From Cinclus cinclus (Eukaryota; Chordata; Aves; Passeriformes; Cinclidae): a stretch of DNA of 64,000 nt. The notes under the pieces are model-generated. The model was not told the DNA's origin and searched no databases. It worked only from the letters and a program-made list of their open reading frames with translations. The stretch lies in contig NC_085050.1 in the NCBI RefSeq assembly GCF_963662255.1, forward strand, positions 22,058,131 through 22,122,130, written 5' to 3'. Both the position numbers and the translations under genes were made by a program. Positions 25,173 through 38,495 of the stretch are shown here, in pieces (position 1 is the stretch's first letter; every line of letters begins with the position of its first letter).

Positions 25173-28100
25173 GTGCTCTTTCATTTACAGCACTCATTTT
25201 AGATACGAATTTCATTAGCATAGAACTTCTTTCATGTTAAATTACATTCAAAATTTAAATTCAGGCATAAAAATAAAAACTCCTTGTTTATTAGCTCAAT
25301 TTCCTAAATATACACTAAATACCTCAATCTCAAGAATTTAAAAAACTAACTTCACTTTTAAAAACTTGAGTTTTAGTGAAGTTAATTCAATGTCAGCTTG
25401 TATCCCCTAGCATTTCAGAAGTGGTGGATATTTCCTTAAAAGAAAAGAAGTTCTAAATCAGTTGTATACTCTCGTTCAGTACCTTCAGCTTACTCAGAGA
25501 TAAAGCATTCTATTAGAGCTGCAGTAGAGGTTTCTATTATCAAGTCAAATTTATTTTTTCTTAGATTCTTAATTCAGGTGCTTAGCAGGGAAATCATTTG
25601 GATAAATCATTGCCTCTGATGGTAACCATGTACTCATTTAATACATGTCTTTAATTATGTTACAGATAGTAAATTTAACAAGAACAGTTCCATGGAACTT
25701 CAAAATAAATAATCTTTTTGCAAGTTATCTAATTCAAACAGTACTTATCTGTTGTGGACACTACAGTCAAATTGCTTTTGCAAAGCTAAGCAGATGAATT
25801 ACTACCACTTTCAATCACAAGACCAAATAGACCACTGCCTAAAACACACACAAAAAAATCATTAGGGCATCTCTGCCTTACTATACAGGTGGTAGCTACA
25901 GAAGACAAACCAGAAAAGTCAGTAAAGAAGAGGTTAAAAAAAGTTTTTCTAGAGGAAAAAACTCTAAAGTGAGGAAAACCTATTCCCTACCACTTGCTTT
26001 GTCTATTGTTCAAGGAAATTGTACTTCAGGGAATATGCTTAAAGTGAATAACAAAGGAAAAGCACCTATCATCGAAGAAGAACATTCAACACATTTGTGA
26101 ATTCCACTTAATTTCTAGCTTCCTTGTAGCAATCAGAACCTACAACCAGAAATGAAATAAGCAGGAAGTGAGATGACAAAAAGGAAGCCACATGATGAAG
26201 GAACATACTGACAACTAGTAACACACTGCCAACTGCCTTAGAGGTTAAGCAGGGCTGATTCAGGATTTCTGTTAAGAACAGACCTCAAAGCCTTCATCAG
26301 ATTTGTCAAAAGCAGTATCTCAAGAAAGGACGCAGAAAGACCAGCAGCATTTCCTTAAAGCTGATTCTGAGTGCACCTACTTTGTGAACACCAACAGGTG
26401 CAAGACCCAGGCTGCCAAGTCTCAGGCATGACCCACCTGAACATTAACACCAAACAGCATCCATGGTACCCAACATTGCGTCCACAACCCTAAAACACCA
26501 AGCTTTTGGGAGAAACTCAGGCTGGAGTCTGCTAATGGTCCTTACCCTCAGATTCCAGGCTCACCGAAGTACCTACAAAAATGTTGACTATAGGCAGATT
26601 TTGCAGGAGATCTGGTAAGAGAACTCTCTGCTCTGAGAGATAAGTCTCCACCCTGACAAGTTTACTAATGCCATCTTTTACTGAATTACACACCCTATCA
26701 ACACATTCAGCAAATTGTCTGCAGAAAGTTTTAGACCGGCTTCTTTGAAATCCTGAGGGTAGGATGGGATTCAGAAAGGAGGTACCTGCTACGTGAGGTA
26801 GGTCCTAGTCGCAGCAAAAAAAGTAGAGCTAAAAGTATTACTGTATAATGCATATAAAACTCAACAATTCTGAGTGCTGAAATAATTGCAATAAGCACTG
26901 CAATTCTCTCACAGCGAGAGCTTAAGAACCAACAGGGAAGACCAAACCTAATCAATCACCAGTCACTACACCATGAAGGCATCTGACATTATTTCAAATA
27001 CAATGAGAAGAAAAACAAACTAACAGTGTATAGAGCAGCTCTGTCCTGTTGAGAAAGGGAAACATTTAAATATAAAGGGAAGTAAGATTTAGTCTGTTCT
27101 TTGACCAACACAGTATGTGGTTTGATAATGCTGCGTCAACATATACAGATACAAAAAGGTTATGGTTCACTGTTTGCCAGTACTAAATCGCAGTGCTTAT
27201 GTGAGATTGCTTTGATCACTACTTGAGCAGCATATAGCACCTATGGCAAAAATACAGAGAACTGCTGAGTTACATTTGCATTTCTGTTGGAAAATTGTTC
27301 CTCAAACTTCAGTTTTCAAATAAAACTCACCCCGCAAACAGCTACCGTACATTTAATAAAGCGCATTTCACCAGTATGGCCATTAAAAAGCAATGAAATA
27401 AAATCCTTTCTGGACACATCAGCTATTTAGTATTATTGCATATCATTGACTAAATTTACAAGTGCAATCAGCATCACTAAATCAAGCACGTTATATCAAA
27501 TTTATGCACACTAACAACAATCCTCACTAGTTTACAGGAATCAAAAATCAGTTTCAACCTAAACCAATGTATCTCCTGTGTGAAGAGGTATAGTGTGATC
27601 TTGAGATACACTGACAGAAAGCACTGTAAAACTCTGAGAAGAAAATTCTTTCACAGTTTTTGCATCTCTCGCTAGACTTGCCAACTTTCAGCCTGCATAA
27701 GTACAATACTCTTCACCTAGATATACAACCAAATTGCTGCTATAGTTATTAAATCTTACAAATGCACATAGCATTTCAAGAGCCCTGCACCCGCCTTCAA
27801 GTTCAATAAAGCAATCCTAAGTATAAACATTTGTAAAAAGTCTGTATAAACCTATATACACATATTCTTTCATTTACTAAAACATCTGTTTACAGCCTCT
27901 TCAAGATATCACTAGTAGGTAAACTGTATAATAATCACAGCATGTATAAACATGCAGTAATATGCTGAACTAACAGTCAAAGAGCAAACTGTTTATTACC
28001 TGTTAAAAAAATACATATATATATGACAATGATCGAGAAGAGAAGAAAAACCTAAAATTTTTCTCCTCCTCCTACCCTTGCATAGAAAACCTCAGGTCCT

Positions 28101-28869
28101 CAGATAGCAGCTACCAGCCAACATAAATCTGAAATTCAAGGTGCCTAGTGGTACTTATTTCTTTCCACCTCTCCTGAAGCACTGGATGACAAGCCTTCCA
28201 TTCCTCTTGCTTTCTGAAACAAACAGCAGGTAGCAGATATCTCAAAGCCTTCTGACCAAGCCTGCCTGCACCAAGTAGTACACAAATTAAACGCCAGGGA
28301 AAAAAAATATCTGAATTTATTCTTTGCTAGTAAGTATGGCCATCTTAACTGGTTCCACTAAGCTGAGTTTACTCTCAAGCACTCTTACTTATGTTATACC
28401 ACCCAAAGGTAATACAGCTGATCAAGCTGAAAGTGGAAATGAGCATCAGTTTTTAATACAAGTGTTTGAGCATCACGAACAATGCACCAAAAAAAAGCAC
28501 TTCAGACTATACAGGCAATCCGTTTTCATTTTGAGATTCTTAGTACCTTAACAGTTGCGGTTAGATGTAAACAAAGAAAATGTCATTTTAAACTACTAAC
28601 TTCCTCCGGTGACTGTATGTGTGCAAGGGCTCTTCAGAGTTCTTAAGAGTTACAGCCAACTTTTTGTTTCCAAAACCTAAACACTAAGCCAAGCTTGACC
28701 TCACAATTGAGGGTAAAATAGAAACAATTCTTTAATGCATTTCTATCTTAAGAGCCATCCGATTCCAGTTAATCAACCATGGAGGAGTTGCCAGACTCGA
28801 GTTCGTACAGCTCATTATAGTTTTAGGGCTTTTTTTAATTTTCCCTCTCGCCACTCCTGGCCATAACCT

Positions 28870-30070
28870 ACTACATCACCAGGCCGGGGTGTCGCGGTAA
28901 GCACCGTGCGATCTCTGAATAGCTGAGGGTACTCGCAGCCCGCCAGAGCGGGACCCGGCAGCGCCCGCCCCGAGCGTCCCCGCCGCGCTCCGCCGACAGG
29001 AGAGAAACTTCAGCCGCTGCCGCCGCAGAGCCTCTCGAACGCTTCCCAGCCCGCGCCCCGGGCTGCCCGGGGACTAGCGCGGAGAGGGAGGCTCGCGCCC
29101 CTGCCTCGCCGCTCTCCTCCCTCGTCCCCCGCAGGGACTCCAACGCCGGGGACCCCGATGAAACCGCGTCGGCCCCCAGCAGAAGCAGGGGGGTCAGCTT
29201 AAACAGCCGAGCGGCGAGGGAGGCCGTACTGCCCAGCGAGCTCGCAGCCCGCGGAGCGGTACAAGGGCCGAGGGGGTCGCGGATTGAAGCGTCCCACCGC
29301 GGCGAAGAACCGAGGCCGCAGCGACCCACCGGGAACGGAGCTGTTGCGCAGCCAGTCACCCGTCAGGCCCGGCGATGGCGCAGTGGGCGGAATCCCGCGG
29401 GTCGCTGCCGGAGCCACTCTCGACGCCCTGCCCGCGCTGCTCCGCGTTGGCAGCGGGGCCGCTGCCGCCCTGCCCGGCCCTGCCCGGCCCGGCCCAGCCC
29501 AGCCCAGCGGCGGCGGGGCGCGCCCCACCCGCACGGCGCCTGCGTGGGGCCGCCGGCCCGGGGCGGTGCTGCCCTGCAGCGCCCGCCCTGCCGGAGCTGC
29601 TGTGGGGGAGCGTCGAGCCGGGGTGTCCGTGCCCAGCCTTAACGCGTGGCAAAGCCGTTTCTCACACGCTCCGGTGGGGCTTACCCCGAAGGCGCCCCGC
29701 ACATTAGTTTAGTCTAACAACTCCCCGACGTGGTTTCCTGAGCCCGACAACCGCAAAGCTGGGGTGCTGAGAGAGGGCCAGATAGACGTGGGGCTTCCTG
29801 TCGCGAAGGGCCAGAGGTGACTCCTTGACCCGTTTGCATGGCATCGGTCGTGTGCCACAATGGCTCCCGAGTGCCCGGGGTGCAGTGCCACCCTCATGGA
29901 GTTGCCCACGGGGGAGCCTGTCACCCAGGCGGGTTGGGTGTGTCTCCCTGTGGGTGTCAGCTGTGGCCGGGGAAGGTTTCTCTGCCACTGCTGCCCCCGG
30001 GGCCGTGCTCACTGTGCCGGCAGCTCCTCCGCTGCCAGCGCATAGCATGGCTCGGGGGCTGAGGAGGTGT
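28870..30070 (-). promoter_or_regulatory. RELL1: CpG island, probable RELL1 promoter and exon 1
   Basis: An abrupt block of GC- and CpG-rich sequence in otherwise AT-rich DNA, about 9.7 kb upstream of RELL1 exon 2 on the minus strand. By position and synteny it is the RELL1 promoter island. Good minus-strand donors are at 29684 (GTAAGC) and 29665 (GTGAGA), so a transcribed first exon ending at 29685 or 29666 is plausible. However, no ATG-started frame here gives a hydrophobic signal peptide ending in phase 1, which exon 2 needs. The long frames across the island on both strands are products of stop-poor GC-rich sequence and are not called as genes. A simple C-rich array (CTGCCCGGCC and CAGCC steps) runs at about 29467-29515. 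Confidence 0.75.
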
Positions 30071-32084
30071 GTCGGGAACAATTGCTCTGCACCAGCTTGG
30101 AGCTTCTTGTCAGAGCTGCATGAAGATACTTGCTGTAAGGGCAGGGCACTACACCTGCCCCGAGCAGCCGTAGGGCCTTGTGGAAGTTGCTGCCACCACT
30201 GCTGCATTATCACCAGGACACACAAGCGTTCACAAACTAAATGTGGGCCTGTATTTGCTGTCCTTTAGCATGTGGGGGCATTGCTTCCACTCACTCTGTT
30301 ATCTCTTCCCATGTACTATGCCTGAAATACATGCTTTATCCCTTAAATCTTCCCTCCTAAACTCCAGCTTAGTTTTATACTCCAGTATACTAACTCCCAT
30401 GCTTGGCCCACGTTTTATTTCAGCAACCACAGCTGGACTTTCCTGCTGACATGGCATGAAACTAAAGACTTAATCTTGTACCAAGGCAGAGGCAGCTATA
30501 GCTTCCCACTACTTCCAAGTACAATACTCTAAATTATTCTAATCTAAATAATTTATTTTCTTGCTATTACTGATTTTGAATACCTAAGGTAAACACCACT
30601 CATTTAAGATACAATACTGCATTAATTATAAAGACAGATTTTTGAATGGGTTTTTTCATCTGGTACCAACATAATGTCCAGAAATACCCTTATCAGCCCC
30701 TAACTAGACCCCTCCACAGGTAGATTCAGAATACCAGACTGCCAGCTTCCTGTTTGGGACAATCACCCCAACTGATATCTCCTCCCCTCTCTACCTCCCT
30801 GTCTCCTTTTCTAGTAAAAAAACCCCAAAACAATGCAGGAAATTATGTTCACAAAAATACTACATCAGTACAATTTTTGCAATAGACAAAAGAAAAAAAG
30901 AAGTGCTCTGGAAATAAAGAAAGTTTTAAGCCTTCTCCTTTGTGCTTGACTGTCAGCTCTATTCATGGTACTCACTGTATCCACTATTTTTTATGCAATT
31001 ATTTTTTTCAAAGGTACAAATATTAAAAGGGTGGTTCAGTATCTGAGATGTTTATAGTTGGAAATACCTCTTCTCAGTCAATAAGATAACCAAGGATGTG
31101 AAAACTCAGATGTTTTCTTACTACTTGGTATGAGACTTACCTGTTTATTAACCAGACTGAGGAACTAGCAGAACTGTCCTTTTCAACAGAATAGGAAATC
31201 AAGCAGCAGAATACAGGATTCTTTGCACTTTTAAAAACAATTGTTTTAAAAACAATTATTTCTTCCTCTACAGAAAATACTGCTGCTCACCTGAGTTGCC
31301 TCTGCTCTCTTAAATTTTAATTTACTCTTTTTTTGAGGGTGTGGTTCTCTGTCAACTATTCTCAGTGTTACAAAGGTGACAGACTTGGAGAGAGATACAA
31401 TCTTCCTTTTCTTTTGGGTAAAGTGCAGCACTGCAGATCCCAACTCAAAGGAAATGGCAAAATGCAGTAGGATTACTGAACCATGTCTGCCTCCATGAAA
31501 CAAGCTCTCCAGAGATAGGCTTTAACTTAATCTCCCTCTGACTGTAGAAAGAAAGACTGGACGTTTTTTTGTTTGTTGGTTTGGTTTTTCTTTTTTTCCC
31601 CCCTTCTTTTAAGATTAAAGAACTAATCTGAGTCTACAAGGAGGAAATTGGCACAGTTTCTGAGGCAATAGCTTCCTGCTCTTCTTCATCCACTGGAACA
31701 AACAAACACCCCCGAGGAAACCATCAAATTAGCTTTGCCACTAGAAGATCTGTGAAACCACCTGTCAGTTTTCATGAAAAATAATAAATCTCACTCAAAA
31801 CACTACTAAGTTTTCTTAACAGTCTCAAAACTAAGTTTCAATGAGGTCTAATTGACCCAATCTATGTCAGTTATTTCCTCATGATTTCCCGAATGTATCT
31901 TTGGTTTGTTTCTATTACTAGAAAATGCAATCAGTTGGGGAGCATGCAAGCAGTTTTTCAATTACAAAGTAGTCAATAAACTTTCTTTAAATAGTATTTG
32001 GCTCTACCCCCTACTAATTCTTGAAATTTCATCTCCAAACTAAATTCCAGTGTTGACTTTCTTTATTGGAAGACCTTTTCTGGA

Positions 32085-32103
32085 TTTTTTTTTTTTTTTT
32101 TTT
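32085..32103. repeat. T19 homopolymer
   Basis: Nineteen T bases in the spacer; no target duplication or retrocopy was recognised next to it, so it is listed only as a simple repeat. Confidence 0.9.
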
Positions 32104-33033
32104 GTAATAATGCCTGAATAAACCAGACAACTAACTGTGCTCATTTGTAAAAGTTACAGAAAGAATAAACATTGGGAGAGGTAAGTAGAAGACAGGAACC
32201 ATTGATTGCACATCTTAAATAGTGTGGTCTTAAACATCAGAACAAAGGAAGTGACACTGTAAATCTCATTCATCAAGCCCTTTTATGTGACTTAATGAGA
32301 TACTTTATACTGAACTAGCATGATGCTGACTTCACAATTAATTGTGTATACGCGTAATCACATATTAAAATCCATCTATTTCAAGCATGCACAAATACCT
32401 CCATGTAAAACTAATCAATGCTAGTGCTAGTAAAATGTGAATAATTGAAATTCCCTTTGAAAATGAAATTATACATATCCCTGCATAACTTAATTGCTCA
32501 GTTTTATTACTAGAATTGCAGTTAAGACTGTCTCTGTTTTCTAAGCATCCTTTCGACAATCATTCTTTGTATGTATTTTCTATATATTCAAGGCAAAAAT
32601 ACCTCCAAAATGTTTTAAAGCTGCATCCAAATGCCAACACTATTTAAAACACTTATATACATCAAATAAGCACTCCTTGGGAGCAGTAACTTACCTGACA
32701 GTGGTTACTTTACAGCTTGTGTATTTGTTTATGGAAAATTATGTATCAAAAGTAAAAATTCCTAGACAAAGTCAGTATAACCCACCTTGGTGTTCCAGGT
32801 TTGGCTGTGTGATGCTTAGCTGCCTAGTGGAATTAAACTACAATGCTTGGAAACACTTGGAATCCTTGACTCAAAGTAGCTATATTACCAAACAGTGAGT
32901 GATGGAAAAGTGGTAAGGAACACTCCCAGCAAACTATATAAAACCTAGATTCCTAATTAGTTCGTTCCACTTTTCCCAGCAAGCAGCTGTTTCTGATGAT
33001 GAAAGTAAAAGCATTGCTGTAAGGTATTACTAA

Positions 33034-33140
33034 TGGGCAACCTGGTCTAGGGGAAGGTGTGTGTTCCCTGCCTATGGCAGTGGGGTTGGAACTATTAAGG
33101 TTCCTTCCAGCCCAAGCCATTATGTGATTCTATGATTCTT
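33034..33140 (+). mobile_element. CR1 LINE 3'-end fragment
   Basis: Contains GGGCAACCTGGTCTAGGGGA, CCCTGCCTATGGCAGTGGGG, TTCCTTCCAGCCCAAGCC and the terminal ATTCTATGATTCT, well kept. It lies in the spacer between the two promoters. Confidence 0.93.
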
Positions 33141-34027
33141 AGACAGAAAAATAAATCCATAAACCTGACAAAGCTGTAAAGAAGATACAGTTCTTCATTA
33201 AAACTCTGAAACTTATACTCAAAAATTTGCCAAGTTTTACAATATTTCAGCCTTCATGTTGAGAAAATATCAGTAGAAAAACTAAGCTATAAGGGTAGTA
33301 TATTTCTAGAAGAAATCTCTCTCTACTGTTTATTCTCTTTATCTCCCTGTATCTTTCATGACACTTCTAATGCAGTAATCAGTTTTGTTACAGGACTCAG
33401 TAAGCAGGAATTCAGTTTCAGTTTTATCTGTACATGTGTAAGGTCAAGGGTCAGGTGGCTGCTGACTTTCAGGGAAATAGGTTTAGCACTACATTTTTTT
33501 GTTTGGGAATTACTGTCTTCCCTTTGTTTATAATGAGTTCCACTAATGAAGATAAAATCTGTTTCTCTGGTCCAGAGAGAATTAAAAAAATGGGGTTGGT
33601 TCTACCTGCCAGAGAAGAAGAGAGTAAGGTTATTGATGCTGTCCCAAGGACAGACCAAATACTTTATGATCATTTGCATGTGGATTGAAAAAAACTATTG
33701 GAAACCAGAACTGGATCCTAGCACACCCCTCCAGGCTGCCAGCCCTTAATGTAATAGCAGCTGTGGTAGGGTATAAAGAGGGAAGTGGGCCAATTAGCTT
33801 TAACTCTTAAAACTGCTGTGGTTATTATTACCCTGAGACATCAGTTCCTGTTGGTACTCGGCAGGCGCTCCCCAGGAATGCCTGGTAGACAGAGCTTTCC
33901 TCGGGGGACTGAAGAAGAATGTTGATATTCTGGATGCTAACCAGGTTTAGGAACGATACATGATTAACTTGGTCCTAAGCTTCAAACCAAACATGTCTTC
34001 AGTGCCTTGGGAGACTATGCTATGGCT

Positions 34028-34071
34028 CTTAGGAAGCTCAGGTGCTTCCTAAGCCCAACAGCTTTGGGCTT
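34028..34071. repeat. Two adjoining stem-loops
   Basis: CTTAGGAAGC and GCTTCCTAAG form a perfect 10-bp stem around six bases (34028-34053). The right arm's AAG then starts a second 7-bp stem, AAGCCCA with TGGGCTT, around seven bases (34051-34071). The two stems overlap and so could be alternatives. No known RNA family was recognised. Confidence 0.8.
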
Positions 34072-37000
34072 TAGTGGAGAATAAGGAGTTGCATGTTATT
34101 AGATCAGTTATTTGGAACATAGATGAGAGAGAATCTTGAGCAGCTTCCGAGTTTGACAAAGGGATCACAAGAAAAAACAAAGTCCATACTAGGCTGAAAG
34201 GAGTTGTGAAAGAAGATTAGTGGTTTTGTGGAGAACCATATTATGAATAAACAATGTACACAGTGGCTTGGTTGGGGTGGGGTAGAGGCAGAAACCGAAG
34301 TAGCACGAAGTAGATCGAGTCCCTAGAGATGACAGCTTTGTCCTGGGTTTTATGCTGGCACATTTGTTAAGGAATTCATCACACAATAGTTCACAAGTAA
34401 AAATTAGCATGTAAATACTATATTGATACTTTATTTTGTGATGCTTAAGTAAATTAAAAGTGAAGCAAAAGTCTACAGTAATGAAATCCACTGGTTCCTA
34501 TTCCTCATTCATACCTTATTATGAATTGATCTGATGAAGTTTGAATTTGTCATAGCTGAACTCACTGAGCAATTCAACAATAGTAGTGGGGTTGGAAAAC
34601 TGAAGAAAGCTCAGTAGTATTGTGTACAGTGTAAATCATGAAGGGATTGGCTTCATTAGTGGCCTTATTACAAAGAGTATGTTCATAACTCCATGTGCCT
34701 AAAGTACTAAGTATACATACAAAAGGAAATCTGGAAGTATTCTATTAATATTTTGATTTAACTCTAATAATTTTGGCAACATTCATAAATGGAAGTTATT
34801 AAGTAACTGGGGAAGATTGCTTTTGTATTTCAGCTAAGAGGGAAGCAGGAGGGATGCATGGAGACATGTGGAAACCTGGAACCATTTCTTGATTCTTCAG
34901 TGATTTTGTGTAGCTGTGTAAAGCAGGGCAGAAAGTACTTCTGAGTGGAGACAATCCCCATCTTCTGCCCAGAGCAGACTGGCAGTGTGTGTTGCATTAC
35001 AGATGTTTTCCACTTCCCAGAGCTTGTAAAAAGATCAGTACAAATTAAAAATCTTGGATATTCTAATTAACCAAATCCTGTTGATTTGTTTTATCTTGCC
35101 AGTTTGAAGATACTAATTTTCCTCCTCTTCTCTATCCCACTTCTTGATAAGGAAAACAGAATAATTGAAAGTTGAATTTCAAGTTGAATTACTTTTAATG
35201 CTCAAAACTTAAGATAAAATTTGAAGTAAATCTCCTTAGCTTCTGAAATTTGATCAATAACAAACTGTCTATCCTGCAAGAAGATAGTAAATTTATTTGA
35301 AAAGAAATGTAACAAAGTGTTTTGTTTCCATGTAATAATTATGGAGTGACTCTATCCAAATGCAACAAAGAGATTTGCTCTTTGCTAAAATGTACTGCTT
35401 GGCAGCCTTTTCTTGCTTTTTTATAGCTCAAACCTTATAAAGAAGTCCTCTGTCTCCACCTGTCTATAGCACCATATGAGAGATAGCAGTTAAATCATTA
35501 TAAGAAGTGATTAGTCGTGGCAAATATGCTTACCATGGACTCTTTAAAAATTAGTTTTGTACTGCTTTTTCTCCCTTATGATTTCATGGAACTGTTTGTC
35601 TGGGAGGTGGTTTTTTTTTAATGTATAAAATGCAAATGTTAAACCAATTGCATTTTGATTATTTTTCCATACTGGGTCTGACATAAGAGTGAAAAAGGTA
35701 GCCAAATAGCAGTACCTTCTGCAGATTATGCCACATCCAGCTTTATTAAATAACCTGCTGAAGATTGTAGTCATAACAAAGACCAGCCTAGGAGAATGCA
35801 ATGACAGTAAACTAGCAAGGAAATATGGCATTAATACACCTGTTTGGCCTTCTCATCTCAAGATTCATGGTCCTAGTCTGTCAGCAGCATTTGCACTTAG
35901 CTCTACACTGCCTAGCCACTTTCTCAATCCTTAGTTCAGAAGCTACTTTCTAGTTCTTCATCATTCATAAGAAATATTCTCCAGAAAATTTAGAATCTAC
36001 TTTTAGGAAGCTACTGAACTGGGGAAAAAAAGGATGTAGACCTCCAAGAGACCTCTAGCAGAGGACTTAAGTGCTTCAGTTATTAGGTTGGAGGTCCATT
36101 TACTCATAACAAGACTTGCTTTAATTTGAGCATTCCTTGAAAATAATAGAGGCTTAAACTATTAAAGTAAAATAAAAGACACACTACTGCAGGAACAGTT
36201 CCTCATACATTTGCAGATAATGAAGGTCAGGAAAAGTGATCTGTTCGCCTGATATGATTAAACTTCTCATGTTGGTTGACCAAACTATTACAAGGTTTAA
36301 TCTCCTTAAGCAAGAATACATAATGTAGGTAAAAGCTCAGAGCCAAGTACATAATCGCTAAGTTACTATTTAAAGTCTTAGTAAGGACAGCCTTTATTTC
36401 CTCCAAGATTTCAGAAGCACACTCTGCTTTTATGCAAATATGACTCATCGAGTTTGCATGCAAGAGGTTTGGTTTAAAACTCAGTGAAGAACAGATCTAT
36501 CAAGATAAATCTCCAATCTTGTAAGACCTGTTTACTTCCACTGCTTTTGCTGTGAAACTCTCTAGACAAGAAGCCACAAACTGACTGAAAAGCAGTAGGG
36601 AGAGGGAAAATATTTTATTTGAATTCCACATTATTGTTTTCACAATAGTGTTTCTATTTATGTGTATAATCCCCAGTAGGTCAGGTCACAAATTGTTTAG
36701 AAACACAGAATAGTTAAAAGCAGTTGTACACAAATAATTGTAGAAAAATATAAAAGCTTGAATTCAGTAAGGTATAAAGTGGACATGGCTGTATGGATGC
36801 TTATTAAATGTAACATGCTAAGTACTATTTGGTGCTTTTCTGAAATAATGTGAGTATTAGGTATTTCTGCTTCTTCTTATCTTGCCTTCTCTGAGCCTGG
36901 TACAGTAATGGTACAGTAATCTTCATACCAAGGTAGCATCTTGCAGTAGCTCCTTTTCTCTGAAAGACACAAAATAGTTCATTGACAGAAACTGAAATGA

Positions 37001-38479
37001 GAAGAGATAGTGAAATTATCATTGATTTCTCATGCACAGTGTTTTCGTTATACTTACCAGACTTCGTTGGATAAACTACCTGAGAATGTGGATCTGAAGC
37101 ACAGTTGATTCAGTTGATTCAGTTTTGGAGACAGAGAGGGAATCAAGGGATAGATGGAAGCAGGAGAGGCAGGTGGATGAGTCTAGGGAAAAGTCAGTGG
37201 AAGTAGAAGCTTGTTAAAGTTGGTCGGGAAATAATATCCCCTGATGGTGAGAACTTACAAGATTTAGACAGATTTTTCTTTTTCATTTAAGTACAAAGAT
37301 GAGATCTGAAATGTGATTAAATCAGAATACTTTTTAACAGTTCATTAACAGTCAGTGTTTGTGACAGCTTTAAAAAGGTAAAATATATAATTCTGAGAAG
37401 TCCAGTTTTCCAATGAATGTATTACCTATAGATTAATTTTCTATTTTGTTTAATTTGATTAGAGTTTTCACTGAGGATAGAAAAAACTATAATCAGGAAA
37501 CAAGTAGTGCCAAAGGCCAGCAGGAATGATGAGAGTCACTCTGGGGAGAAGGATAAGGTCCACAAGCAAAATGGACTCGGAACTGTGCTTTTTTGGAAGA
37601 TCTTCTGGCAAAAAGAAAAAATCCTGGTGTTTCTTACCGAATGTGTCACAAATCTGGTCTTACCCTGGTTAAATTAATACTATTTTAGAGCTCACCTATC
37701 TTTAGTGTGGTACTTTCAAAAACTGTAATAGTTAGCTTCAATACAAACTGCACTTAAACCATAATTTTGTTACCAGAGGGCAGTGTGCTTATTTTAAAAA
37801 GAAACAAGCAGGTTGTGCTCTCAAACAATATGAGATAAAGGAGCTGTTCATCTTCCATGTTTTGTGTGGAGCATACGGTCTGGTTAATCATCTTAGTTAC
37901 CTTGCTGTATCACCTACTCTTGTTGCAGGATTTGAGATAAATATATTTTACAGGATTTTAATAGAGGTCTGTGATATTTTAATTAATATTAAAGTCATCT
38001 TGTAGATTAATAGATTTTTTTTGTGTCCATACATGTCAAATCTTAGCAAGTTAGGTTTTCTTGCCTAGGGTGATGGGAGGGGAGGGCAAGAGTAAATGGT
38101 AAGTTAATTAAAATATTATTTCAGATATTCCCAAACTGTATATTAAATGCAGTCAAACTTGTGGCAATATAATAACATAAAAAACATTCTGCAGGAGGTG
38201 GGAACAAGCTCCCATGTTTGCAGAGGGAGGAGAGAGGTTTTAATCAAAAAGCCCAGTGTTAGCCTTCTTTTTAGATGTTCACAAGTTGTTTGATTTCCTT
38301 TTGGAATTAAAAGGACATAAATCCATAGGTCCTGTTTTACTAAACAGAGTCCTGATCAAAGGGTTATGAAATTCTGCTGTTTCTCAACTGTGGATGCTGT
38401 CCTGCTTTGTACAACCGGACAAATCTACAGAGCAGAGAAACTATAGTCAGTAGTACCTTGTGTCCTAATCATGATGATA

Positions 38480-38495
38480 TTTTTTTTTTTTTTTT
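38480..38495. repeat. T16 homopolymer
   Basis: Sixteen T bases in the spacer after GATGATA; a simple repeat without recognised neighbours. Confidence 0.9.

Larger units (their letters stand above)
19176..28869 (-). other. RELL1: RELL1 intron 1
   Basis: About 9.7 kb between exon 2 and the CpG island, holding two CR1 fragments (22170-22303 and 25068-25172). No further coding exon was recognised. The frames at 24597-24969 and 28324-28551 have no family support. Confidence 0.75.

Noticed and set aside
28871..29359. Minus-strand frame containing LTPLLLLGADAVSS as a RELL1 signal peptide
   Set aside because: The hydrophobic stretch resembles a signal peptide, but there is no ATG in frame nearby and no usable donor in phase 1 after it. 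Kept only as an open question.
29199..29702. Minus-strand frame of 167 codons in the RELL1 CpG island as RELL1 exon 1
   Set aside because: It starts with GTG, has no signal peptide or family likeness, and frames in all directions are open here because GC-rich DNA has few stops.
29704..30225. Minus-strand frame of 173 codons upstream of the island core
   Set aside because: No recognised domain, low-complexity composition, and a start that is not ATG. It contains a good donor (GTGAGC, about 30020) but in the wrong phase for exon 2.
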